64,000 bases of DNA from Lichenicoccus sp963693035 (GTDB lineage: Bacteria; Pseudomonadota; Alphaproteobacteria; Acetobacterales; Acetobacteraceae), in the NCBI GenBank assembly GCA_963693035.2, contig CAXMMQ010000006.1, positions 434,001 to 498,000 on the forward strand, written 5' to 3'. This document shows positions 1 through 8,585 of this stretch, one piece after another. The first letter of the stretch is position 1. Each line of letters opens with the position of its first letter. Made by a program: the position numbers and the translations under genes. The notes under the pieces are model-generated. The model was not told the DNA's origin and did not search any database. It was given only the letters and a program-made list of their open reading frames with translations.

Positions 1-666
1 CGGCGAAGCGCCCAAAGCCATTGCTATGTCGATCTGCACGCCGGTGTTGGTGACGTGGTCCTCGCCGCGCACGATGTGGGTGATGCCGGTCTCGAGATCG
101 TCCACCACCGAAGCGAAGCTGTAGAGGATGGTGCCGTCGGCGCGGATCAGCACCGGATCGGAGATCGCCGGCAGCTTGACCTGGGTGCGGCCGAGCACGA
201 GGTCGTCCCACAGCACGGTGCCGTCGGTCAGCCGGAAGCGCCAGTACGGCAGCTTGCCGTTGGCCTCGGCCGCCGCCCGCTGCTCGGCCGTCAGCCGCAG
301 CATCGCGCGGTCATAGACCGGCGGCCGGTGCTGGCGGATGCGCTGCTCGCGCTTGGCGCGCAACTCCTCCTCGCTCTCGAAGCACGGATACAGCCGCCCC
401 GAAGCACGCAGCCGGTCGGCCGCCGCCGCGTAGGCCGCGAGCCGCTCGGACTGGCGGAAGCTCTCCTGCCATTCGAGCCCGAGCCAGTTCAGGTCATGCC
501 GGATCGCCTCGACATGCTCCTCCTTCGAGCGCGCGCTGTCGGTATCGTCGATGCGCAGCTGGAAGATGGCCTGGTGGCGGCGCGCGAACAACGCGTTGGC
601 GACCGCCTGGCGCGCATTGCCGACATGCAGCAGGCCGGTCGGGCTGGGCGCGAACCGCAGCTTCAC
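1..666 (-). CDS. gltX: Glutamyl-tRNA synthetase, N-terminal part (cut by window edge)
   Basis: Class I aminoacyl-tRNA synthetase that charges tRNA-Glu in the cytoplasm. The first 222 codons are visible. They contain the opening FAPSPTG and the class I HIGH-type motif as HVGN at residues 14-17, and a GEDH motif near the cut end. The KMSKS-type loop and anticodon-binding domain lie beyond position 1. I chose the GTG start at 666 because it overlaps the upstream stop codon (GTGA), which implies translational coupling to the small protein at 663-1073. Many alphaproteobacteria carry two gltX paralogues, and which one this is cannot be told from the fragment. Confidence 0.9.
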   Translation of the reverse strand, partial: MKLRFAPSPTGLLHVGNARQAVANALFARRHQAIFQLRIDDTDSARSKEEHVEAIRHDLNWLGLEWQESFRQSERLAAYAAAADRLRASGRLYPCFESEEELRAKREQRIRQHRPPVYDRAMLRLTAEQRAAAEANGKLPYWRFRLTDGTVLWDDLVLGRTQVKLPAISDPVLIRADGTILYSFASVVDDLETGITHIVRGEDHVTNTGVQIDIAMALGASP

Positions 667-1073
667 GCCTCACCCTCATGCACGTCGTCACCGGGCTCTT
701 CGTCCTCGAGTTCGTCCGGATCCCCGACCTCCTCGAGACGCGGATCCAGCGCCCGCCAGTCGCGCTCGATGTCGGAGGCCGGATGCGCCGCGAAATCATC
801 GAGCTCGTTGGCCGAACGCCAGCCCTGGTCGGCGGAATCCACCACCTCCGCATCCTCGCCGAACGCGAACCATGCCGCCAGCACCTCGCGGGTCGCGGTG
901 CCCGGCACGCGGCAGCGCTCGACGCTGTCGCGCACATAAGCGCGCGCGAACGCGTTCGCATGCATCATCGTCGGAAAGCCCTTGATCTCCTCGACGATGT
1001 TGTCCTCCGATGCGCCGGAGAGGTCGAGGATGCGCACGACGAAGCCACCCTCGGGCGCGAACAGATCACTCAT
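663..1073 (-). CDS. Small acidic protein of unknown function
   Basis: A 136-residue protein that I do not recognise. No signal peptide or membrane segment is visible. The N-terminal half looks folded (MSDLFAPEGGFVVRILDL and on), while the last 35 residues are very acidic (EVGDPDELEDEEPGDDV). It starts with ATG overlapping the stop of the nicotinate phosphoribosyltransferase gene (ATGA) and ends in a GTGA overlap with gltX, so three genes form one coupled operon. Codon use matches its neighbours, which argues that it is a real gene. Confidence 0.75.
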   Translation of the reverse strand: MSDLFAPEGGFVVRILDLSGASEDNIVEEIKGFPTMMHANAFARAYVRDSVERCRVPGTATREVLAAWFAFGEDAEVVDSADQGWRSANELDDFAAHPASDIERDWRALDPRLEEVGDPDELEDEEPGDDVHEGEA

Positions 1074-2263
1074 GGCCGGGCGTTCCCCCGTTGGCGCGGG
1101 CCTCGGCACTTGCGCTCTCGTCCGCGCGCGCCTCTCGCGCGACGCAGCAGGAACTCCCGTCCGACCTTGACGCTCTGGCGATCGTTGTACGAAACGATGT
1201 CGGCGGTGGCATAGGTTTCCGACCAGGTCTCGGGAATGAACGAGCCGGTGCCGACGACGTCGATCGGGGCCGCCGCGTCCGACATCACCTGGCACTTGTC
1301 CACGCCGAAGCCAGAGGACGCCACGATGCCCACCCGGTCGAACCCGGCCGCATCCAGCGTCTCGCGCATGCGCCAGATCGCCGCCGCCGAAACGCCGGTG
1401 CCGACCAGGTAGCGCAGCTCGGTCTCCGATCGGTAGCGCCGGATCGTGCCCGGTGTGTGCCGCTCCAGCACCGCGTAGCTCTCCTGCGGGTCGAGACCTT
1501 CGAGATAGCGGCCGCCATGGGTGTCGAGCCGCACCGCGATGCGTCCGGCGGCAGCCAGCTCCGGGTAGCGCCTGCACACTTCGAGAGAATCGGTGACCTC
1601 CCGACCAAAATAGTCCGACAACACGGTGAGCTCGGCGTCCGGAAACGTTTGGTGGAACATCTCGCACGCACGCAGCGTGCTGCCGGCATAGCCGATCAAG
1701 GCGTGCGGCATGGTGCCGAGACCGGCAGGGGCGCCGTAATAGCCGGCGGTGGCATCGGTCGCATTGCCGATGAAGCCGAGTGCGCCTTCCTTCTGTGCGG
1801 CCATGCTGCCGACGGAGGCTGCATAATCCATCATGTCCTGCATCTCGAAGCCGGCGCAGTGCCGCGCCTGCATCGCCAGGAAGCGCGCCTTCGGCAGGCC
1901 CAGGCACATCCGGTAGGCGTTGTGCGCGGCGACGCAGGCCGGCCCGAGCTTCTGCAGCAGCAGGGTCTCCAGGTCCACGAGATGCAGGAAGCTGCCGGTG
2001 ATGTAGAGGATCGGCTCGCCGGCGCCGACCCACGCGCCCTCCTCGAACATCGTCTCGCAGCGCACCTCGATGCCGCGCGCCGCCGCGACGCGCGCCAGCC
2101 AGTCGGTCAGCAGGCGCGGCGCCGACAGCACCGGACGGCGCAGGAACAGCGCGTAGGTGACCGGCACGTCACCGAAGCGGGCGAGGATGGCGCGGGTACG
2201 ATTGAAGTAGGCATCGGTGCGCGCCGTGATGCTCGCATCGTCGATGGGTCCGATGTCCGACAT
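1070..2263 (-). CDS. pncB: Nicotinate phosphoribosyltransferase
   Basis: Converts nicotinate and PRPP to nicotinate mononucleotide in the NAD salvage (Preiss-Handler) pathway. The 397-residue length fits the family. Typical stretches are the N-terminal TDAYFNRT, VRLDTHGGRYLEG in the middle, and the phosphate-binding region around VASSGFGVDKCQV and DVVGTGSF near residues 310-335. The ATG at 2263 is preferred over an in-frame TTG two codons upstream because a GGA lies at proper spacing. It ends in an ATGA overlap with the next gene. The basic C-terminal tail (RRARGARGRERK) is probably disordered. A quinolinate-type paralogue is unlikely given the motifs. Confidence 0.88.
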   Translation of the reverse strand: MSDIGPIDDASITARTDAYFNRTRAILARFGDVPVTYALFLRRPVLSAPRLLTDWLARVAAARGIEVRCETMFEEGAWVGAGEPILYITGSFLHLVDLETLLLQKLGPACVAAHNAYRMCLGLPKARFLAMQARHCAGFEMQDMMDYAASVGSMAAQKEGALGFIGNATDATAGYYGAPAGLGTMPHALIGYAGSTLRACEMFHQTFPDAELTVLSDYFGREVTDSLEVCRRYPELAAAGRIAVRLDTHGGRYLEGLDPQESYAVLERHTPGTIRRYRSETELRYLVGTGVSAAAIWRMRETLDAAGFDRVGIVASSGFGVDKCQVMSDAAAPIDVVGTGSFIPETWSETYATADIVSYNDRQSVKVGREFLLRRARGARGRERKCRGPRQRGNARP

Positions 2264-2282
2264 GCTCAAGTCCGTGACCTGC

Positions 2283-3686
2283 TCAAACGCCGTTCCCTCC
2301 GGCGCGACGGCGCGACGTCAGCTCGTTGGCAATGAGAAAGGCGAGCTCCAGCGACTGCTCGGCGTTCAGCCGCGGATCGCAGAAGGTTTCGTAGCGGTTG
2401 GCAAGATCGGCCTCGGTGAGCTGGAAAGCGCCGCCGACGCATTCGGTCACGTCCTGGCCGGTCATCTCGACATGAACGCCGCCGGGGATCACGCCTTCGG
2501 CCGCGAACACGTCGAAGAAGCCGCGCACCTCGGACAGGATCGCATCGAACGAGCGCGTCTTGACCTTGGACGAGGTCGAGATGGTGTTGCCGTGCATCGG
2601 ATCGGACAGCCAGGTGACACGGCGCCCGGCCCGGGTCACCGCGCGCAGCAAAGGCGGCAGGTGGCGGCGCACGCCATCGGCTCCCATGCGGCTGATCAGG
2701 GTGATGCGGCCGGGCTCGTCCCAGGGGTTGAGGATGTCGAGCAGGCGCAGCAGGTCGTCCGGGTTGCTGGACGGACCCACCTTGATGCCGATCGGGTTGC
2801 GCACGCCGCGCAGGAACTCGACATGCGCGCCGTCCACCTGCCGGGTGCGGTCGCCGATCCACAGGAAGTGCGCCGAGCAGCCGTACCAGTCGCCGGTGGT
2901 GGAATCCACACGGGTCAGCGCCTGCTCGTACGGCAGCAGCAGCGCCTCGTGGCTGGTGTAGAACTCGGTCTCGTTGATCTGCGGCGCGGTGGCGAGCCCG
3001 CAGGCGCCCATGAAGCCCAGCGTCTCGTCGATGCGTTGCGCGAGGTCCTGGTAGCGGGCGGCCAGCGGCGAGCGCTCGACGAAGCCGAGATTCCAGCGAT
3101 GCACCTGGTGCAGGTTGGCATAGCCGCCGGAGGCGAAGGCGCGCAGCAGGTTCAGCGTGCCGGCGGACTGGAAGTAGCCGGTCTCCATCCGCACCGGGTC
3201 GGGCACACGCGCCTCGGCAGTGAAGTCCGGGCCGTTGATGATGTCGCCGCGATAGGACGGCAGGCTGACGCCGCCGATGCTCTCGGTGTCGGTGGAGCGC
3301 GGCTTGGCGAACTGCCCGGCCATGCGGCCAAGCTTCACCACCGGCACCTTGGCGCCAAAGGTGAGCACCACCGCCATCTGCAGCAGCACGCGGAAGGTGT
3401 CGCGGATGATGTCGGCGGTGAACTCGCCGAAGCTCTCGGCGCAGGCACCCCCTTGCAGCACGAAGGCACGGCCCTCGGAGGCCAGGGCGAGCTGCTGCTT
3501 GAGGCGCCTGGCCTCGCCCGCGAAAACCAGCGGCGGGTAGCGACGCAGCCGCCCCTCGACCGCTTCGAGCGCCGCCGCATCCGGATAGCTCGGCGCCTGC
3601 CGGATCGGCGCACCACGCCAGCTCCGCGGTGTCCAGGTGGCGGGGGCGGTCGGCACGGGGAGGATGGTGGCGGGCGACGCGCTCAT
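2283..3686 (-). CDS. aroG: Class II 3-deoxy-7-phosphoheptulonate (DAHP) synthase
   Basis: First enzyme of the shikimate pathway, condensing phosphoenolpyruvate with erythrose 4-phosphate. The protein has 467 residues, the usual size of the plant-like class II (AroA-II) enzymes. Visible class II signatures are LQGGACAESF with the metal-binding Cys near residue 80, KLGRMAGQFAKPRS, GIKVGPSSNPDDLL and DPMHGNT. It lies 19 bases upstream of pncB on the same strand, so both may share a transcript. I see no leader peptide or attenuator in the 72 bases upstream. Confidence 0.95.
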   Translation of the reverse strand: MSASPATILPVPTAPATWTPRSWRGAPIRQAPSYPDAAALEAVEGRLRRYPPLVFAGEARRLKQQLALASEGRAFVLQGGACAESFGEFTADIIRDTFRVLLQMAVVLTFGAKVPVVKLGRMAGQFAKPRSTDTESIGGVSLPSYRGDIINGPDFTAEARVPDPVRMETGYFQSAGTLNLLRAFASGGYANLHQVHRWNLGFVERSPLAARYQDLAQRIDETLGFMGACGLATAPQINETEFYTSHEALLLPYEQALTRVDSTTGDWYGCSAHFLWIGDRTRQVDGAHVEFLRGVRNPIGIKVGPSSNPDDLLRLLDILNPWDEPGRITLISRMGADGVRRHLPPLLRAVTRAGRRVTWLSDPMHGNTISTSSKVKTRSFDAILSEVRGFFDVFAAEGVIPGGVHVEMTGQDVTECVGGAFQLTEADLANRYETFCDPRLNAEQSLELAFLIANELTSRRRAGGNGV

Positions 3687-3758
3687 CGGTCGGGTTCCGG
3701 CTGCAAATGAAGTCTTCGGCTGACACCCCGGCCAGCGTCCGGCCGCACGGGGGCGCCT

Positions 3759-4436
3759 TTATCTCTCCATTCGCGCGGCAGAGCAAAGTGCCACCGTGCG
3801 GAACGTCAGGTTGATCCGGCAGGTCCCCGCCAGCCGGTGCTCGCCGGCGGCCAGCGGCGCCACGCCGTGATAGGCGAGCCGCGAGGCGCCGCCCCAGACC
3901 ACCGCGTCGCCGCTTTCCACCCGCACCTTGAGGGTGGGATCGCTGCGCTGCAGGCCGCCGAACAGGAAGGTCGCGGGCAGGCCGAGCGACACCGAGACGA
4001 TCGGGGCGCCGAGGTCGAGCTCGTCGCGATCCTGGTGCAGCGAAAGTTTTGTTCGTGCCTCGTAGCGGTTCACCAGGCAGGCAGTCGGGGCGAAGCCGAC
4101 ATATCCGGCCGCCGACGCCGCCCGCTGCGAGACATGTCCAAACAAGGCCGGCATCGCAGGCCAGAGGCGGCCCGTCAAGGGATCGAGGCGGTCGTAGCGG
4201 TAGCCGCGTGCATCCGACACCCAGCCCAGGGCGCCGCAATTGGTCATCGCCACCGAGATCATGCCGCCGCCGCGAGTGGCCATGCGGCGGAACGGCGACT
4301 GCGCCGCCACCGCCAGCGCCGCCTCCAGCAGCGCACCCTCGGACGAAGCGACGAACCCACGCAGCAGCCAGGCGCCTTCCCCGAGCCGTTCGCGTGCCGG
4401 CAGCGTCGAGGCCAGCCCGGCGAGCAGGTCGCTCAG
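3759..4436 (-). CDS. alkB: DNA oxidative demethylase AlkB, apparent CTG start
   Basis: Fe(II)/2-oxoglutarate dioxygenase that removes alkyl lesions from single-stranded DNA. Family features are VAMTNCGALGW, the iron ligands in SLHQDRDE (HxD), the distal His in YHGVAPL and the 2-oxoglutarate-binding Arg in CRINLTFR. The frame has no usable ATG, GTG or TTG in the first 42 codons. Translation from CTG at 4436 gives SDLLAGLAST and then the conserved N-terminal region, 225 residues in all, close to the 216 of E. coli AlkB. A GAAGG sits 7 bases before this CTG and overlaps the gor stop. A later GTG at 4310 would delete the conserved N-terminus. Confidence 0.85.
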   Translation of the reverse strand: MSDLLAGLASTLPARERLGEGAWLLRGFVASSEGALLEAALAVAAQSPFRRMATRGGGMISVAMTNCGALGWVSDARGYRYDRLDPLTGRLWPAMPALFGHVSQRAASAAGYVGFAPTACLVNRYEARTKLSLHQDRDELDLGAPIVSVSLGLPATFLFGGLQRSDPTLKVRVESGDAVVWGGASRLAYHGVAPLAAGEHRLAGTCRINLTFRTVALCSAARMER

Positions 4437-4446
4437 TGATGCACCT

Positions 4447-5868
4447 TCAGGCCGGCACGTCCCCGGGGGCGGTGCGGGAGACGGCTCCGACGACGCGGGT
4501 GCGGGTGCGCAGGGTCACGAACTCCTCGGCGGAGCTGGGATGGATGCCGATGGTGCGGTCGAAGTCGGACTTCTTCAGCCCCGCCGTCACCGCGATCGCC
4601 AACCCCTGCATGATCTCGGGCGCTTCCTCGCCGAGCATGTGCGCGCCGAGCACGACCTGGCTCGCCTGGTCCACCACCAGCTTGATGGTGGTGTGGCGGT
4701 TGCGGCCGGTCAGGACGTGCCGCATCGAGCGGTATCGCGCGAGGTAGATGTCGGCCGGACCTCGCCCGGCCGCCTCGTCCTCGGTCAGGCCGACGCTAGC
4801 CAGCGGCGGCGTGAAGAACACCGCCTTGGGCACGGTGTCGAACCGCCACTCCCGCATGCTGGCCGAGAACAGCCGGTCGGCCAGGATGTGGCCCTCGGCG
4901 ATCGCCACCGGAGTCAGGTTCTGGTGGTTGGTGACGTCGCCGATGGCGAAGATGCCGGGCTCGTCGGTCGCCGCACCTTCGTGGGTGATGACGCGGCCGG
5001 TGTCGGTGACGCGCACGCGTGTCCGGTCCAGCCGAAGCCCGGCGACGTTCGGCTGCCGCCCGACCGCGAAGAACACCATGTCGGTCGCCATTTCGCCTCC
5101 GTCGGCGAGGGTCAGCTTCAGGGCCGAGCGGTCGCGCTCGATCTTGTGCAGCAGGGCGCCGGCATGACGGATGATGCCGCGCTCGCCCATCGCCTCATCG
5201 AGCGCCTGGCGCATGTCCATGTCGAAGCCGCGCAACGGCAGGTGCTGGCGGTAGAGCATGGTCGCCTGCGACCCCAGCCCCGAGAAGATCCCGGCGAACT
5301 CGACGCCGATATAGCCGCTGCCGACGATGGTGATGCGGTCCGGACGTGCCTTGAGGTGGAAGGCGTCGTCCGACACGATGCCGAGCTGCTGGCCCTCGAT
5401 ATGCGGCTGCACCATCGGCTTGCCGCCGGTCGCGATCACGATCCGCTCCGCCGTCACCCGCTTCGGCTCGGCGTCGGGGTTGAGCGGCCCCAAGCCGATC
5501 ACCAGCGTGTGGGCGTCCTCGAAGCGGGCATGGCCGGTGAACAGGGTGACGCCTGCATTCTCCAGCAGACGGACATAGATGCCGTTCAGCCGCTCGATCT
5601 CGTGGTCCTTGCGGCCGATGAAGCTTGCCCAGTCATGCGGGCCGGGCGTGATGTCCCAGCCGAAGCCGCGGCTGTCCTCCGTCCACTCGCCATATTCGGT
5701 GGCCTGCACCATCAGCTTCTTGGGCACACAGCCGAGGTTGACGCAGGTGCCGCCCCAGTGCCGCGCTTCCGCCACCGCCACCCGGGCGCCATGGCCGGCG
5801 GCAATGCGCGCGCAGCGCACGCCACCCGAACCACCGCCGATCACGAACAGGTCGAAATCATAGCTCAT
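4447..5868 (-). CDS. gor: Glutathione-disulfide reductase
   Basis: FAD-dependent NADPH:glutathione oxidoreductase of the cytoplasmic thiol system. The 473-residue protein has the FAD-binding GGGSGGVRCA, the redox disulfide in GGTCVNLGCVPKK near residues 39-51, the NADPH-binding GSGYIGVEFAGIFSGLG, the second FAD motif FAIGDVTN and the C-terminal HPSSAEEF with the catalytic His. The ATG at 5868 has an AGGAGGG ribosome site. An in-frame TTG five codons upstream is less likely. alkB follows after about 10 bases, an oxidative and alkylation damage pairing. Confidence 0.95.
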   Translation of the reverse strand: MSYDFDLFVIGGGSGGVRCARIAAGHGARVAVAEARHWGGTCVNLGCVPKKLMVQATEYGEWTEDSRGFGWDITPGPHDWASFIGRKDHEIERLNGIYVRLLENAGVTLFTGHARFEDAHTLVIGLGPLNPDAEPKRVTAERIVIATGGKPMVQPHIEGQQLGIVSDDAFHLKARPDRITIVGSGYIGVEFAGIFSGLGSQATMLYRQHLPLRGFDMDMRQALDEAMGERGIIRHAGALLHKIERDRSALKLTLADGGEMATDMVFFAVGRQPNVAGLRLDRTRVRVTDTGRVITHEGAATDEPGIFAIGDVTNHQNLTPVAIAEGHILADRLFSASMREWRFDTVPKAVFFTPPLASVGLTEDEAAGRGPADIYLARYRSMRHVLTGRNRHTTIKLVVDQASQVVLGAHMLGEEAPEIMQGLAIAVTAGLKKSDFDRTIGIHPSSAEEFVTLRTRTRVVGAVSRTAPGDVPA

Positions 5869-5950
5869 GCGCCCTCCTGCCAAACCCGCTCATCCCAGAA
5901 GCCGCTCAAGAATGCGCTACGCCGAGTGAGAGTGCCGCGTGCGGCACGGC

Positions 5951-6050
5951 CGGCGTGATGTTTCAAGCAGCGAAGCGGAGCGGCCTCCCATGCTTTGAGG
6001 ATTGGGCCGTGAGCATCGGAGCACAGAAAAGGCGCGTCGGATCGCCAGCG
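5951..6050. repeat. Dispersed intergenic repeat, copy A
   Basis: A stretch of about 100 bases between gor and fpr that matches, with gaps, a second stretch at 63302-63400. Shared blocks in order are CGGCG, CGAAGCG-AGCGGCC, GGCCGT-AGCA-CGGAGC-CAG-AAAGGCGC and GGATCGCCAGC. It lies between the gor start and the fpr stop and has no gene of its own. On the minus strand it reads like a repeated phrase (RLFCAPMLTAQ). I infer a family of old intergenic repeats; the type is not identified. Confidence 0.6.
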
Positions 6051-6071
6051 AAGTAGCGTAATCGAACGGGG

Positions 6072-6974
6072 TCAGCGCTCGGCGAACGCCTTTTCGACCA
6101 CGTAGGCGCCGGGGGCTGCGTTGTTGCCCTCGTCGAAGCCGCGCGCGACCAGCAGGCGCTCGGTGTCGGCCAGCATCTCGGTGCTGCCGCAGATCATCAC
6201 CCGGTCGAACGCGGGATCGAGCGGCTGCAGGTCGAGGTCGGTGAAGATCCTGCCGCTCTCGATCAGGCTGGTGATGCGGCCGGTGGTCTGGAATTCCTCG
6301 CGGGTCACCGTCGGATAGTAGGTGAGCTTGGCCGCCACCTCCTCGCCGAGAAACTCGTGCTGCGGCAGCTCGTGCCGGATGTGGTTGCAGTAGGCGAGCT
6401 CGCCGGAATGCCGGACGGTATGGGTCAGGATCACCCGCTCGAAGCGATCGTACACTGCCGGGTCCTTGATCAGCGCCATGAACGGTGCCAGCCCGGTGCC
6501 GGTAGCGAGCAGATAGAGGTTGCGGCCCGGACGCAGGTTGTCGACCAGCAGGGTGCCGGTCGGCTTGCGGCCAACCAGGATGATGTCGCCTTCATGCAGG
6601 TGGGCGAGATGCGAGGTCAGCGGACCACCCGGCACCTTGATGCTGAGGAATTCGAGATGGTCCTCGTAGTTGGCGCTTGCCACGCTGTACGCCCGCAGCA
6701 GCGGCTTGCCGTCCACCTCCAGGCCGATCATCGCGAACTGGCCGTTCTCGAAGCGCAGGCCGGCATCGCGGGTGCAGGTAAAGGAGAACAGCCGATCGGT
6801 CCAGTGATGCACCGACAGCACCCGCTCCGGGCTCAGATGGCCGTAGGTCTTCGTGGGCGGGCTGACCACAGGCACGCTTTGCGTGACCCCGTCCGGGTGG
6901 CCGGCCGCCATGCCATCCGGTGCGAGAACCGCACGCGCATGCACGTGATGGGCTGGCAACATCGGGTTGGCCAT
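6072..6974 (-). CDS. fpr: Ferredoxin/flavodoxin-NADP+ reductase
   Basis: FAD enzyme that exchanges electrons between NADPH and ferredoxin or flavodoxin. The protein has 300 residues, about 40 longer than the bacterial Fpr core because of a low-complexity N-terminal extension. The FAD-binding RAYSVAS, the GPLTSHLAH segment, the NADP-binding LLATGTGLAPFMAL and the C-terminal AYVVEKAFAER are all typical; the final extension beyond VEKAF is as in subclass IA enzymes. The ATG at 6974 has a GGAGCG upstream. It is divergent from the phosphatase at 7159 and ends near repeat copy A. Confidence 0.92.
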   Translation of the reverse strand: MANPMLPAHHVHARAVLAPDGMAAGHPDGVTQSVPVVSPPTKTYGHLSPERVLSVHHWTDRLFSFTCTRDAGLRFENGQFAMIGLEVDGKPLLRAYSVASANYEDHLEFLSIKVPGGPLTSHLAHLHEGDIILVGRKPTGTLLVDNLRPGRNLYLLATGTGLAPFMALIKDPAVYDRFERVILTHTVRHSGELAYCNHIRHELPQHEFLGEEVAAKLTYYPTVTREEFQTTGRITSLIESGRIFTDLDLQPLDPAFDRVMICGSTEMLADTERLLVARGFDEGNNAAPGAYVVEKAFAER

Positions 6975-7158
6975 AAACGGGATCGCTCCGGATCGTGACA
7001 GGTGGGGCTGATTTATGCGCGGGCCTGCCGTCATTCCAGAGCTAACTGCTCATGGCAGATGTGGAAATGCCGGGAGGGTTGCAGTGCAGCATAGACGCAA
7101 CTGCTGCCCCGGCGCGCGGATTGCCGCGGCGCGGCCCAGCGCCTTATGGTCCCGCGGC

Positions 7159-7749
7159 ATGACATCCAGAACCATCCTGTGCATCCGGCACGGCCAGTCG
7201 ACCGCCAACGTGGCCTGGGAGGCAGGCGGCGACGACCCGCTGCAAATCGACGCGAGGCTGACCGAGAAGGGCCAGGCGCAGGTCCGGGCGGCGCGAGCGC
7301 GCCTGCGGTCGGAACCGGTCGATCTCGTCATCACCTCGCCGCTGACCCGGGCGCTGCAGACCAGCACCGCCATCTTCGCCGACCATCCGAGCCAGCCGCC
7401 GATCCTGGTCGAGCCGCTGCACCGCGAGTACCAGGAGAACAGCGGCGATGTCGGCCGGCCCGCCTCGCTGCTGGCCGAGGAGTTCCCGCATCTGTCGCTG
7501 TCGCACCTGCCGGAGGTGTGGTGGCACGCCGAGGGCGAGCCCGACCATCGCGGCATCCATGTCGAGCCGCCGGACGTGCTCGCCAACCGTCTCGCACTGT
7601 TCCGCGCCCTGCTCGCGGCCCGTACCGAGCGGACCATCGCGGTGGTCGGCCATGCGACCTTCTTCTGGCACCTGACCGGCGAGCTGCTGGATAATTGCGG
7701 CGTCGCGCGGCTGGATCTGGATGCGGAAAAAGCCTTCCTGATGGGATGA
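7159..7749 (+). CDS. Histidine phosphatase family protein
   Basis: A 196-residue phosphoglycerate-mutase-like phosphatase. The phosphohistidine motif is IRHGQSTAN at about residues 9-17, followed by LTEKGQAQ, the SPLTRALQT segment and the second active-site His in VVGHATFFW near residue 165. The family covers phosphoglycerate mutases, CobC-type alpha-ribazole phosphatases and others. Because cobA follows directly in an ATGA overlap, a cobalamin role (alpha-ribazole phosphatase) is possible, but that is inference from context only. Confidence 0.85.
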   Translation: MTSRTILCIRHGQSTANVAWEAGGDDPLQIDARLTEKGQAQVRAARARLRSEPVDLVITSPLTRALQTSTAIFADHPSQPPILVEPLHREYQENSGDVGRPASLLAEEFPHLSLSHLPEVWWHAEGEPDHRGIHVEPPDVLANRLALFRALLAARTERTIAVVGHATFFWHLTGELLDNCGVARLDLDAEKAFLMG

Positions 7750-8585
7750 CCGAGCCTGCGCACAGCAGCCCGGCCCATGCCGATGCGGTGCGGCTGCTGC
7801 TCGGGTCGAACTGCCCGCTGCTGCTGCCGGGGCATGTCTGGCTGGCCGGCGCCGGGCCGGGCGATCGCGGGCACCTTACCCTGCATGCGCTGTGCGGGCT
7901 GATCCAGGCCGACGTCATCGTCTATGACGCGCTGGTCGATCCCGGCGTGCTGGATCTCGCCCCCGCCCACGCCGTTCGCGAGTTTGCCGGCAAACGCGGC
8001 GGCCGCCCGTCGATCCACCAGAAGGACATCACCGGCCGCCTGATCGCGCTCGCCCTGGAGGGCCAGCGGGTGCTGCGGCTGAAGGGCGGCGACCCGTACG
8101 TGTTCGGCCGCGGCGCCGAGGAGGCTTTGGCGCTGGCGGATGCCGGCATCCCATACCGGGTGGTGCCGGGCCTCACCTCGGGTCTCGCCGGCCTCGCCGC
8201 CGCCGGCATCCCGGCAACCGTGCGCGGCATCAACCAGGCGATCGTGCTGGCGACCGGACATAGCGCCGAGGGCGAGGCCGACGCGATCGCCTCGCTCGAC
8301 TGGGAGGCGCTCGCCCGGCTCGACCAGCCGATCGTTCTCTACATGGCCACCCGCACGCTGGACGAGATCGCGCGCCGCCTGATCGCGGCCGGGATGCCAG
8401 CCGACATGCCGGCGGCGGCGATTGCCCAGGCGGCAAGCCAGTACCAGCAGCTTCGGGTGGCGACGCTTGCAAGCCTCTCGGCCTCGCTGAAGGCGACACC
8501 GCTGCCGACGCCGGCGCTGATCGTGATCGGCCGGATCGTCACGATGCGCGACGTGCTGGCCGAACTCGTCGGGAGCCTGGACTGA
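7746..8585 (+). CDS. cobA: Uroporphyrinogen-III C-methyltransferase
   Basis: SAM-dependent methylation of uroporphyrinogen III at C2 and C7 to precorrin-2, the branch to siroheme and cobalamin. The 279-residue stand-alone enzyme has the glycine-rich GAGPGDRGHLTLHAL at about residue 38, VIVYDALVD, LKGGDPYVFGRGAEEAL and PGLTSGLAGLAAAGIP. An N-terminal extension of about 30 residues precedes the catalytic domain. The ATG overlaps the phosphatase stop. The PduO-type cobalamin adenosyltransferase at 8945 is convergent with it. Confidence 0.93.
   Translation: MTEPAHSSPAHADAVRLLLGSNCPLLLPGHVWLAGAGPGDRGHLTLHALCGLIQADVIVYDALVDPGVLDLAPAHAVREFAGKRGGRPSIHQKDITGRLIALALEGQRVLRLKGGDPYVFGRGAEEALALADAGIPYRVVPGLTSGLAGLAAAGIPATVRGINQAIVLATGHSAEGEADAIASLDWEALARLDQPIVLYMATRTLDEIARRLIAAGMPADMPAAAIAQAASQYQQLRVATLASLSASLKATPLPTPALIVIGRIVTMRDVLAELVGSLD

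Noticed and set aside
4240..5958. Plus-strand frame of over 500 codons antisense to gor
   Set aside because: Shadow of a high-GC gene; no family resemblance and gor is complete.
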